Positions 1 to 6,538 of a DNA stretch of 6,947 nucleotides are shown here, one piece after another (positions within the stretch are counted from its first letter, which is position 1; the number at the start of each line of letters is the position of its first letter). The notes under the pieces were generated by a model that was not told the origin of the DNA, searched no databases, and was given only the letters and a program-made list of their open reading frames with translations. The DNA is taken from positions 1 through 6,947 of the forward strand of contig JAJAYG010000208.1 in the NCBI GenBank assembly GCA_026786335.1, read 5' to 3'. Made by a program: the position numbers and the translations under genes. The stretch is from Chitinophagales bacterium (GTDB lineage: Bacteria > Bacteroidota > Bacteroidia > Chitinophagales > UBA10324).

Positions 1-53
1 GCGATTCGGTAGCAGAAAAGATTTTTACCGATATTTCTCTTAGATATAATTAA
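1..53 (+). CDS. C-terminal end of an upstream gene (partial; possibly sugar-nucleotide metabolism)
   Basis: Frame 3 is open from the window edge to TAA at 51-53 and reads DSVAEKIFTDISLRYN; the preceding partial codon ends in GC. The other two plus frames stop at 10-12 and 41-43 and give less protein-like sequence. A 'GDxxAEKI' style tail is common at the C-terminus of UDP-N-acetylglucosamine 2-epimerases (WecB/MnaA family), and such a gene would fit beside a 4-epimerase. Sixteen residues are too few to assign a family, so this is only a suggestion. The gene points the same way as its neighbours, with about 195 bases before the next start. Confidence 0.35.
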   Translation, partial: DSVAEKIFTDISLRYN

Positions 54-150
54 CTTTTTCAAAATGAATTTTTTCACGTCTAAAATTATAGTCTTTCATT
101 TCAAAAAAATATTCTCACCGAAAATAGATTCCTTTCCACACAAAAATTAG

Positions 151-191
151 TGGTGCAATAAGCTTTCATGTTTTCTTTTTTCTTTGCACCA
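151..191. repeat. 8-bp perfect inverted repeat (25-base spacer)
   Basis: TGGTGCAA at 151-158 is the exact reverse complement of TTGCACCA at 184-191. The right arm covers the end of the candidate -7 element of the epimerase promoter, so a regulator operator or an mRNA-independent DNA structure is conceivable. There is no U-tract after it, so it is not an intrinsic terminator. An 8-bp match over this distance can arise by chance. Confidence 0.35.
179..186 (+). promoter_or_regulatory. Possible degenerate -7 promoter element upstream of the epimerase
   Basis: TTTCTTTG, followed by CACC, matches the Bacteroidota -7 consensus TAnnTTTG at all fixed positions except the second (T instead of A). No TTG-type -33 element stands at the expected spacing. 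If used, transcription would start near 193 and the heptamer repeats at 207-241 would lie in the 5' leader. The element overlaps the right arm of the inverted repeat at 151-158/184-191. Confidence 0.35.
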
Positions 192-206
192 GAAATAATA
201 ATCCCG

Positions 207-241
207 AACTCAGTACTCACAACTCATAACTCATAACTCAA
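207..241 (+). repeat. Five tandem heptanucleotide repeats, consensus AACTCAN
   Basis: Units are AACTCAG (207-213), TACTCAC (214-220), AACTCAT (221-227), AACTCAT (228-234) and AACTCAA (235-241). The array ends 7 bases before the TTG start of the epimerase. It lies outside the reading frame, because TAA at 234-236 closes the epimerase frame upstream. The outer units are degenerate and the inner two identical, the usual pattern of a slipped-strand microsatellite. Single copies of the same heptamer occur at 281-287 (AACTCAA) and 1281-1287 (AACTCAT), probably by chance. Confidence 0.8.
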
Positions 242-248
242 ACCTTTC

Positions 249-1220
249 TTGTACGAAACTTCATTTCACTCCAAACCATTAACTCAATTTACTTTTCTTG
301 TAACCGGTGGTGCAGGCTTTATTGGCTCGCACCTCGTAGAATATTTATTGAAGCACGGCGCTGCAAAAGTTCGTGTGCTCGATAATCTTTTAACAGGAAG
401 AAAAGAAAATATTGAGCTATTTAATAATCATCCTGCTTATGAATTTCAGCAGGGAGATATTCGAAATTTGGATGACTGCAGAAAAGCTTACGAAGGTGTT
501 GATTATGTTTTGCATCAGGCAGCTTTGGCTTCTGTGCAGCGTTCGATGAAAGACCCAATTACCACTCACGTTATTAATGCAGATGGATTTTTAAACATGC
601 TCATTGCAGCAAGAGATGAGAGGGTAAAAAGATTGGTGTATGCATCATCTTCATCAGTGTATGGCGATCACCCCGATCTGCCAAAGCAGGAACACAAAAC
701 AGGAAATCCATTGTCACCTTATGCAGTTTCAAAAAAGACAAATGAATTGTATGCTCATGTTTTCGGAAATTCATTTGGGTTAGAAATAATTGGTTTGCGC
801 TACTTCAATGTATTTGGTCCGCGGCAAGATCCCGATGGACCTTATGCCGCAGTGATTCCTGCATTCATCCGCGATCTTAAAAACGGAATTGCTCCTGTAA
901 TCTATGGCGACGGAAATCAAACCCGTGATTTTACTTTCGTAGAAAATGCCGTGCAGGCAAATATCAAATCTTTGTTCACTGAAAATAGAGAAGCACTTAA
1001 TCAGGTTTACAATATTGCTTTTGGTGAGCCGTATTCTATTCTTCAATTATTCAATTTGATAAATGAAGCGTTGAAAAAAAATCTTCAACCTCAGTTATTA
1101 CCATCACGAACGGGAGATATTCTGCACAGTACCGCTGATATTTCAAAAGCAAAATTATTGATAGGTTATGATCCTGTGGTTGAGTTGAAGTCGGGTTTAA
1201 AATTTTTGATGCAGAATTAA
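249..1220 (+). CDS. wbpP: UDP-N-acetylglucosamine 4-epimerase, WbpP/TviC-like (extended SDR family)
   Basis: This 323-residue cytoplasmic NAD-dependent enzyme should interconvert UDP-GlcNAc and UDP-GalNAc, or their uronates, for polysaccharide assembly. Visible features in order: NAD-binding GGAGFIG (residues 20-26), an acidic residue ending the second strand (D45), the HQAALASVQRS loop (89-99), the SSSS catalytic serine cluster (133-136), the YAVSK catalytic Tyr158/Lys162 pair, RYFNVFGPRQDP (184-195), and the RDF sugar-nucleotide motif (226-228). The C-terminal RTGDILHSTADISKA block places Ser294 where E. coli GalE has Tyr299 and WbpP has Ser306. In that family a small residue here allows N-acetylated substrates. 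TTG at 249 is the only plausible start: TAA at 234-236 closes the frame, and no ATG or GTG precedes the Rossmann motif. No Shine-Dalgarno is seen. WbpP is about 341 aa, so the length is normal. The exact substrate is inferred. Confidence 0.9.
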   Translation: MYETSFHSKPLTQFTFLVTGGAGFIGSHLVEYLLKHGAAKVRVLDNLLTGRKENIELFNNHPAYEFQQGDIRNLDDCRKAYEGVDYVLHQAALASVQRSMKDPITTHVINADGFLNMLIAARDERVKRLVYASSSSVYGDHPDLPKQEHKTGNPLSPYAVSKKTNELYAHVFGNSFGLEIIGLRYFNVFGPRQDPDGPYAAVIPAFIRDLKNGIAPVIYGDGNQTRDFTFVENAVQANIKSLFTENREALNQVYNIAFGEPYSILQLFNLINEALKKNLQPQLLPSRTGDILHSTADISKAKLLIGYDPVVELKSGLKFLMQN

Positions 1221-1288
1221 TTTAACCTTTTGAACACTTATTTGGGCAGGAAATTATCTTCGGCTTGAAAAATAAAGTTAAACTCATC

Positions 1289-1317
1289 TTGAAATCCCAA
1301 ATGGAATCATATTTTTG
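1289..1317 (+). promoter_or_regulatory. Bacteroidota-type promoter of the export operon
   Basis: TATTTTTG at 1310-1317 matches TAnnTTTG exactly. A TTG at 1289-1291 lies 18 bases upstream, within the spacing known for the -33 element of the Bacteroidota primary sigma factor. Transcription would start a few bases after 1317, giving a leader of roughly 15-20 bases before ATG 1340. This argues against translation starting at TTG 1265. It suggests the operon has its own promoter, separate from the epimerase. Confidence 0.7.
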
Positions 1318-1339
1318 CGCTCATTGTAAAAAAAACTAC

Positions 1340-3709
1340 ATGAAATTATTTTTCCGGATTGTTCTGGTATTTTTATTCTCAGCAAATTTTATAAATGCTC
1401 AATCAAGTGGAGGAAGCGGTTCAAAAAAGAATGCACCTTCGGAAGACGGTTACATTCAACAATCAGTAACTGAAAATAACCCGAACCTTCAATTAATGGG
1501 TGCTGATCCGGTTCAGGTAAAGGATGTTAAAACGCAAACTACGCCAGCTCCTGCTGTACCTCAACAAAGTAATTCGAATACCGGCCAACAAACCACAACC
1601 AAAGGTGCTAAGCCATTACCGCAAGATTCAAGCAAGCCATATATTGATACCACCAAACTTCCCAGTTCATTAATTTTTGGACATGACTATTTCAGAAATA
1701 CAAATTTTCAAATGTTTAACCGCACTACAGATGCGGCAGCTATGGGGAATTATATTGTAGGCATAGGTGATCAAATCGGAATTAACGTTTGGGGATATTC
1801 AAGTTTTAGCGGTTCCTATACGGTAGATCAAACAGGTTCCATTATGCCCGAAGGAGTTGGGAAAATTTATGTGAAAGGATTAACACTTGATAAATCTAAA
1901 CAGTTGATAAGAAGCCGGTTTGCAACTTATCTCGACATGCCTAATTCGCAAATTGAAGTAACTATAATTTACTCTAGAGTAATTGCTGTAAATATTGTGG
2001 GTGAGGTTTACAGACCCGGAACGTATTCAATTCCTGCCCTTAATACTGCCTTCAATGCCCTGCTTGCTGCAAACGGACCTACAGATTTAGGTAGTGTACG
2101 CCAGATTTTTATAAAGCGCCAGGGAAAAACAATTCAAACACTTGACGTTTACAAATTTCTTTTAGATCCAAACAGCAGCACCGATTTTTTTCTTGAAAAC
2201 AACGATTACATTTTTGTTCCTGCTGTTGAAAAAATAGTTTCAATTGGAGGAGAGGTTAACCGTCCCTCTAAATATGAATTGATTGATGGTGAAGATATTT
2301 CTACCTTATTAACTTATGCTGGTGGCTTAACTGCAAAAGCATATACTCGTGCTGTACAAGTTAAACGATTCAGCAATGGTCAGTTTATTTTAATGGACCT
2401 TAATCTTGATAGTTTAAAGCAGGTGAAAGGAAAGTTCAATCTGATGAATGGTGATGAAGTATTGGTGGGTACAGTTCCAACAGATATATTTAAGTTTGTA
2501 AAAGTAAGTGGGGCTGTAATGCAAGAAGGCCAGTATGCTTATACAAACGGAATGAAAATTTCTGACGTGCTTTCGAAAGCTCACGGCTTAAAAGTTTCTG
2601 CAATGACTGACAGAGCTTACATCATCAGAAAAAAATCAGACCTCACTTCTAACTACATAACTTTTAATCCCTCAGCAATTACCGGTAATCCTGCTTCAGC
2701 TGAAAACCTCACACTTGAAAATCTTGATGAAATTTATTTCTTCGATAAAAAATCTTTTGTTGATACATTAAATGTTACAGTAAGCGGTGGTGTTCGCTTA
2801 CCTGGAAAGTTTGACTATGCTGAAGGAATGACACTAAATGATGTACTCTACACATCAGGCGGATTAAAACCCGAAGCTGCCAATACAAGTGTTGTAATTT
2901 CGAGATATCAAAATGGTAACAGCTCGCCTCAAGTAGTACAAACTTTTCCTATTGACAGCGGCTTAGCTGTAACCGGCGGTGATGCATTTATTCTAAAACC
3001 CTTTGATTTTATTTTTGTTCGCTCTGTTGCAAAACTCGACAGTCAAATGGTTGTAACGCTGGAGGGTGAGGTTTTGTATCCCGGTGAATATGCAATTGCT
3101 GATAAAAACGAAAAACTTGTTGACCTTATCATACGTGCAGGCGGATTAACACAATGGGCCGATCCAAATGAAGCAACTTTAGTTAGACCCGATGATAATC
3201 GCGGAATGGTTTTCATGGATTTGGAAAAAGCTTTAAAAGACCCAAGCAGCAGATACAATGTTTTAATACGCCCGGGTGATCAAATTAATGTTCCTGTAAC
3301 AAATGATATTGTTACTATTTCTGGAATGATCAATTACCCTTACAAAGATTCTTTAGGATTTTTAAATGCACCATATAAGAGCGGCAAACGTGCTAAGTGG
3401 TATGTTAAGAAATATGGTTTAGGTTTCGATAAAGATGCAAAGCGTGTTCATACTTATGTAGTGCAACCGGGTGGCGTTGTTGAAGACCCAAACAGAATCA
3501 CTTTCATTCGCATTTACCCAAAGGTTCAAAAAGGTGCCTATGTTGTTGTTCCTTATACAGAACCTAAGCTCATTAGCGCTGAGGCAGCTGCGGCAACAGG
3601 TGCTACTGCGGCCAAACCTGTTGACTGGAATCAAGTTATCGAAAGTGCAATGATAAAAATCACAGGCTTACTTACATTGTATGTGCTTGTTACCCGAATC
3701 AATTTCTAA
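1340..3709 (+). CDS. Wza-like outer-membrane polysaccharide export protein with multiple SLBB domains
   Basis: From ATG 1340 the protein has 789 residues. It starts with a signal peptide (1-20, MKLFFRIVLVFLFSANFINA, predicted cut before Q21). Residues 21-110 are a Q/S/T/P-rich, probably disordered linker. A Poly_export domain (about 138-210, core GIGDQIGINVWGYSSFSG) follows. Six SLBB-like modules begin near residues 216, 300, 387, 478, 571 and 657, each opening with a GxVxxPGxY-like turn; the sixth is degenerate. A hydrophobic C-terminal segment (766-789, ending in Phe) could form the membrane-crossing helix, as in Wza. By family, it forms the outer-membrane channel for capsule or exopolysaccharide. 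There is no lipobox cysteine, unlike E. coli Wza, which is also much shorter (about 380 aa). ATG 1340 is preferred to TTG 1265 because the signal peptide starts there and the promoter at 1289-1317 lies between the two. The Wzz-like gene starts 27 bases after its stop. Confidence 0.9.
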   Translation: MKLFFRIVLVFLFSANFINAQSSGGSGSKKNAPSEDGYIQQSVTENNPNLQLMGADPVQVKDVKTQTTPAPAVPQQSNSNTGQQTTTKGAKPLPQDSSKPYIDTTKLPSSLIFGHDYFRNTNFQMFNRTTDAAAMGNYIVGIGDQIGINVWGYSSFSGSYTVDQTGSIMPEGVGKIYVKGLTLDKSKQLIRSRFATYLDMPNSQIEVTIIYSRVIAVNIVGEVYRPGTYSIPALNTAFNALLAANGPTDLGSVRQIFIKRQGKTIQTLDVYKFLLDPNSSTDFFLENNDYIFVPAVEKIVSIGGEVNRPSKYELIDGEDISTLLTYAGGLTAKAYTRAVQVKRFSNGQFILMDLNLDSLKQVKGKFNLMNGDEVLVGTVPTDIFKFVKVSGAVMQEGQYAYTNGMKISDVLSKAHGLKVSAMTDRAYIIRKKSDLTSNYITFNPSAITGNPASAENLTLENLDEIYFFDKKSFVDTLNVTVSGGVRLPGKFDYAEGMTLNDVLYTSGGLKPEAANTSVVISRYQNGNSSPQVVQTFPIDSGLAVTGGDAFILKPFDFIFVRSVAKLDSQMVVTLEGEVLYPGEYAIADKNEKLVDLIIRAGGLTQWADPNEATLVRPDDNRGMVFMDLEKALKDPSSRYNVLIRPGDQINVPVTNDIVTISGMINYPYKDSLGFLNAPYKSGKRAKWYVKKYGLGFDKDAKRVHTYVVQPGGVVEDPNRITFIRIYPKVQKGAYVVVPYTEPKLISAEAAAATGATAAKPVDWNQVIESAMIKITGLLTLYVLVTRINF

Positions 3710-3736
3710 TTTCATTTAACTAACTGTGTTGCCATT

Positions 3737-4897
3737 ATGGCTCAGGATCAACAACAATATCATATTCGGCCCGCTTATGGTGAAGATGATGAAATTCAAA
3801 TAGGCACTTTTTTTAAAGGAGTAAATGAGACCATTTGGTTCATTATTAAAAGATGGTACATCGTTTTGCTCTTTGTTGCAATCTTCTGCGGCCTTGGTGC
3901 TATGTACAGTATTTGGTATGGAAAAAAATATATTGCAACTTCAAGTTTTGGTGTTGAAGGTCAAAGTGCTTCAAGCAGTTTACTGAGTTCTGCAATGTCT
4001 CTTGCAAATGCGCTCGGCATTCAAACTTCAACTTCAAAAGGGAACACGTATAACAATAACTTTTTTGCCACACTTATTGAATCACGTAAAGTGATCAAGG
4101 AATCATTGATGACTGAAGGTGTAATGAATGGCAAGAAAGACTTAATGGCAAACCACTACATCACCTTGTACAAGTGGAGAGAGGGAAGCCTGTTGCATAA
4201 AGGCTGGAATAAGAGTCCCGGACTTAAAGATTTTTATTTTAAAAAGAAACCACTTGATCAGTTTACGCCACTAGAAGATAGTATCTCTAACATTATTTAT
4301 AAGAGCATTGTTGATAATAACATTGAAATCATCTACGATGAATCTACTCCGTTTAACATAGGAATATTTACAACCCGCAACAGGGATTATTCAATGAATA
4401 TGTTAAAAATCCTGCTTGATAAAGCAGCCAGCTACTATATGGAGAACGTATATGCTCTCAATCAAAAAAATATGCGGATTGCCGAATTTCGCGTTGATTC
4501 ATTAGGAAGAGAATTAAAAAAGTTCGATTACCGGGTTGCCAGCCTTAGAGATCAGTCAAATAATACCATAAGGCAAAAAGGATTATTGAATGTAAATAAT
4601 GCTGCACGTGAGCAAACGTTATTGAATGCACAGTATTCAGCAGCAGTTAACAATGTTGAACTTGCTAGAGTAACTATCTTAACATCGGTACCTGTACTCC
4701 AGATTATTGATGATCCTGCCTACTCCACAGAAGTATCATTTGTAAATATGACTATTGCAATCATTGTAGGTTTATTTCTTGGAATATTCTTTGGTTCAAT
4801 TTATTTGTTTGTTCGCCGTGCAATTAACGTGTCGAATGAGAAAATTAAAAACAAGCTGGCGCAGCAACAAAACAATTCAGGTACTGCCGCTGCCTGA
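3737..4897 (+). CDS. Wzz-like polysaccharide co-polymerase / chain-length determinant, no kinase domain
   Basis: This 386-residue inner-membrane protein has a short cytoplasmic N-terminus, TM1 at about 40-60 (rich in aromatic residues), a large periplasmic region (61-338) with a likely coiled-coil helix around 245-300, and TM2 at about 339-359. TM2 is followed by a basic, Q/N-rich tail ending in AAA. TSVPVLQIIDDPAY just before TM2 corresponds to the proline-containing segment typical of Wzz/PCP proteins. By family it sets polymer length and couples the polymerase to the Wza channel. The tail after TM2 is about 27 residues, with no Walker A/B motif and no tyrosine cluster, so the fused BY-kinase of Wzc-type proteins is absent. 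ATG 3737 has no clear Shine-Dalgarno. I see no promoter in the 27-base gap after the wza-like gene, so co-transcription is likely. The phosphatase gene begins 9 bases after its TGA. Confidence 0.88.
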   Translation: MAQDQQQYHIRPAYGEDDEIQIGTFFKGVNETIWFIIKRWYIVLLFVAIFCGLGAMYSIWYGKKYIATSSFGVEGQSASSSLLSSAMSLANALGIQTSTSKGNTYNNNFFATLIESRKVIKESLMTEGVMNGKKDLMANHYITLYKWREGSLLHKGWNKSPGLKDFYFKKKPLDQFTPLEDSISNIIYKSIVDNNIEIIYDESTPFNIGIFTTRNRDYSMNMLKILLDKAASYYMENVYALNQKNMRIAEFRVDSLGRELKKFDYRVASLRDQSNNTIRQKGLLNVNNAAREQTLLNAQYSAAVNNVELARVTILTSVPVLQIIDDPAYSTEVSFVNMTIAIIVGLFLGIFFGSIYLFVRRAINVSNEKIKNKLAQQQNNSGTAAA

Positions 4898-4906
4898 AAT
4901 TAAAGC

Positions 4907-5647
4907 GTGTTCAATTTTTTTTCAAAGAAAAAAAGCCCGTTCATTCAGCACCCAGTTCGTATAGGTACTGATTTACACTCCCACTTAATTCCCTGCATTG
5001 ATGATGGAGCAAAGAGCGATGAAGAAGCGCTTGGTCTCGTAAGAAGTTTGCAATCTTTAGGCTACACAAAATGCATTACCACTCCGCACATATATCAGGG
5101 AGTACATAACAATTCAAAAGAAAAAATTCTAACAGGTTTAGAAAAACTGCGTTCTCTTTTAGATCAGCATCGCATTACCATGCAAATTGAAGCTGCTGCT
5201 GAATATTATTTTGATGAACAGTTTTTTCAACTGATTGAAGAAAATAACCTGATGACTTTCGGGAAAAATTATGTGCTCTTCGAACTTCCATTCAATAATA
5301 AACCTTTAATGCTTGCCGACATTATTTTTAAAATGAATGTTGCAGGCTATCAACCAGTGCTTGCACATCCTGAACGCTATACTTTTTTTCATGAAAGAAA
5401 AATGGAAGAATATCAAAAACTTAAAAATGCCGGTGTACTCTTTCAATTGAATCTAATGTCATTGGCTGGTTACTATGGTGAACCTTGTAAGGAATATGCC
5501 TATGTGCTTTTAAAAAATAACATGGTAGATTTTGCCGGAAGCGATTTACACAGAGAAAAACATTTGCCCGCCATCGAATCTGCTTTGCATGACCGGCTAT
5601 TGGCTGAATATTTTTCTTCAGGAAAATTATTGAATCACACACTTTAA
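4907..5647 (+). CDS. cpsB: CpsB/YwqE-type PHP-family protein-tyrosine phosphatase
   Basis: This 246-residue, metal-dependent cytoplasmic phosphatase of the PHP superfamily is expected to dephosphorylate the tyrosine kinase that controls capsule or EPS assembly. The metal-binding motifs are all present: DLHSHLIPCIDDG (Asp22, His24, His26, Asp32/33), TPH (His61), Glu99 in AAEYYFDE, LAHPERY (His154), and SDLH (Asp213, His215). Length matches S. pneumoniae CpsB (243 aa) and B. subtilis YwqE. GTG 4907 is the likely start. It gives MFNFFSKKK, a lead-in typical of Bacteroidota homologues as I recall them, and there is no ATG before the first catalytic motif. The start region carries a T8 run (4915-4922) and an A7 run (4928-4934). 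The gene follows the Wzz-like gene by 9 bases, so it is the third gene of the operon. No partner kinase is in the window. Confidence 0.9.
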   Translation: MFNFFSKKKSPFIQHPVRIGTDLHSHLIPCIDDGAKSDEEALGLVRSLQSLGYTKCITTPHIYQGVHNNSKEKILTGLEKLRSLLDQHRITMQIEAAAEYYFDEQFFQLIEENNLMTFGKNYVLFELPFNNKPLMLADIIFKMNVAGYQPVLAHPERYTFFHERKMEEYQKLKNAGVLFQLNLMSLAGYYGEPCKEYAYVLLKNNMVDFAGSDLHREKHLPAIESALHDRLLAEYFSSGKLLNHTL

Positions 5648-5672
5648 TTAATTCACGTTATCACTTCTTATT

Positions 5673-5680
5673 TACATTTG
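5673..5680 (+). promoter_or_regulatory. -7 promoter element of cysQ
   Basis: TACATTTG, followed by CGCACC, is a perfect TAnnTTTG match in the 57-base gap between cpsB and cysQ. No clear TTG-type -33 element lies upstream. Its last three bases coincide with the in-frame TTG at 5678, so that codon should not be on the transcript. This supports ATG 5705 as the cysQ start and suggests cysQ can be expressed independently of the export operon. Confidence 0.65.
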
Positions 5681-5704
5681 CGCACCAAAATTTTAAAAAC
5701 AGAA

Positions 5705-6487
5705 ATGAACAATATCGACATCAATAAAATTATTGCAATAGCGAAAGAAGCAGGCAAAGAGATCATGGTGATTTATGCACAGGATTTTTCTGTTGAACTT
5801 AAAGGTGATAATTCTCCACTTACCCAAGCCGATAAAAAAGCAAATGGAATTATTGTAAATGCACTGAAAGAATTGCACCCCGAAATTCCCATCATCAGTG
5901 AAGAAACAAAACTGCTTTCTTATGATGAAAGAAAAGGATGGAACACTTACTGGCTGGTGGATCCCTTGGATGGAACAAAAGAATTCATTAAAAAGAATGG
6001 TGAGTTCACTGTGAATATTGCTTTGATGAGTGATGGACAACCAGTGCTCGGTGTAGTGTATGCGCCTGCACAAAATAAAACCTGGTACGGAGTAAAGGGT
6101 GAAGGAAGTTTTATTTTAAATGAAGATGGTTCAAAAGTTTCTTTGAAGAAAGGAAGCAACTGGCGCAACCTGCAAAAACTAAAAGTTGTTGCAAGCCGAT
6201 CGCACCTCGATGAAAATACTTTGAAGTTTGTAGAAGATTTAAAGAATGAAGGAAAGGAAGTTGACTTTGTTTCATCAGGGAGTTCATTAAAGTTTTGTTT
6301 GGTGGCTGAAGGAAAAGCAGATGTATATCCCCGCTTTGCACCTACGATGGAATGGGATACTGCAGCCGGACAAGCCGTAGTAGAAATAGCAGGAGGAATT
6401 GTTTTAAACTGGAATACAAAAGAGCGCTTACAATACAACAAAGAGAATTTACTGAATCCATTTTTTATAGTTGAGTTTCCTGCTTAA
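5705..6487 (+). CDS. cysQ: 3'(2'),5'-bisphosphate nucleotidase CysQ (inositol monophosphatase superfamily)
   Basis: This 260-residue enzyme hydrolyses 3'-phosphoadenosine 5'-phosphate (PAP) to AMP and phosphate, and probably PAPS to APS. That relieves PAP build-up from sulfate assimilation and sulfotransferases. Visible motifs: SPLTQADKKAN (37-47, the substrate/metal 'SPxTxAD' block), SEE (65-67), the metal-binding DPLDGT (86-91, Asp86 and Asp89), and EWDTAAG (216-222, Asp218). Length fits the family (about 246-260 aa). ATG 5705 is chosen over TTG 5678 because the latter lies in the -7 promoter element and adds nine residues outside the fold. The leader before the ATG is A/T-rich, with no Shine-Dalgarno. 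The gene is followed at once by a terminator-like hairpin. A role in making a sulfated polysaccharide is an inference from position only, since no sulfotransferase or sulfatase is visible. Confidence 0.92.
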   Translation: MNNIDINKIIAIAKEAGKEIMVIYAQDFSVELKGDNSPLTQADKKANGIIVNALKELHPEIPIISEETKLLSYDERKGWNTYWLVDPLDGTKEFIKKNGEFTVNIALMSDGQPVLGVVYAPAQNKTWYGVKGEGSFILNEDGSKVSLKKGSNWRNLQKLKVVASRSHLDENTLKFVEDLKNEGKEVDFVSSGSSLKFCLVAEGKADVYPRFAPTMEWDTAAGQAVVEIAGGIVLNWNTKERLQYNKENLLNPFFIVEFPA

Positions 6488-6509
6488 AAAAAAGTGAAAG
6501 CTTTTTTTT
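6486..6509. terminator. Bidirectional terminator-like hairpin after cysQ
   Basis: A8-G (6486-6494), loop TGAAAG (6495-6500), then C-T8 (6501-6509) form a perfect 9-bp stem that overlaps the cysQ stop codon. The T8 tract can serve as the U-tract for plus-strand transcripts, and the A8 tract does the same for transcripts from the opposite strand. It therefore sits where cysQ and the minus-strand gene remnants converge. The stem has only one G-C pair, so it is weak by E. coli standards. Confidence 0.6.
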
Positions 6510-6538
6510 GTAAGATTAAATAAGTTCAAGCTTTGACT

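Noticed and set aside
64..150. 28-codon plus-strand ORF (MNFFTSKIIVFHFKK...) in the leader region
   Set aside because: Low-complexity, Lys/Phe-rich translation expected of AT-rich DNA, with no promoter, ribosome site or recognisable motif.
780..1046. 88-codon minus-strand open frame inside the epimerase
   Set aside because: It is a shadow of the conserved plus-strand reading frame, with no promoter or motif.
1221..1282. TTTAAC...GTTAAA 6-bp inverted repeat between the epimerase and the export gene
   Set aside because: Six A/T-rich base pairs about 50 bases apart are expected by chance; no T-tract follows.
1265..1339. TTG start for the export protein giving 25 extra residues
   Set aside because: The extension is cut by a perfect promoter and would bury the signal peptide, which begins at ATG 1340.
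5678..5704. TTG start for cysQ giving nine extra residues
   Set aside because: The codon is part of the TACATTTG -7 element, so it should not be transcribed; ATG 5705 starts the fold.
5947..6441. 164-codon open frame on the minus strand inside cysQ
   Set aside because: It is antisense to a clearly conserved enzyme gene, and its translation lacks any domain-like pattern.
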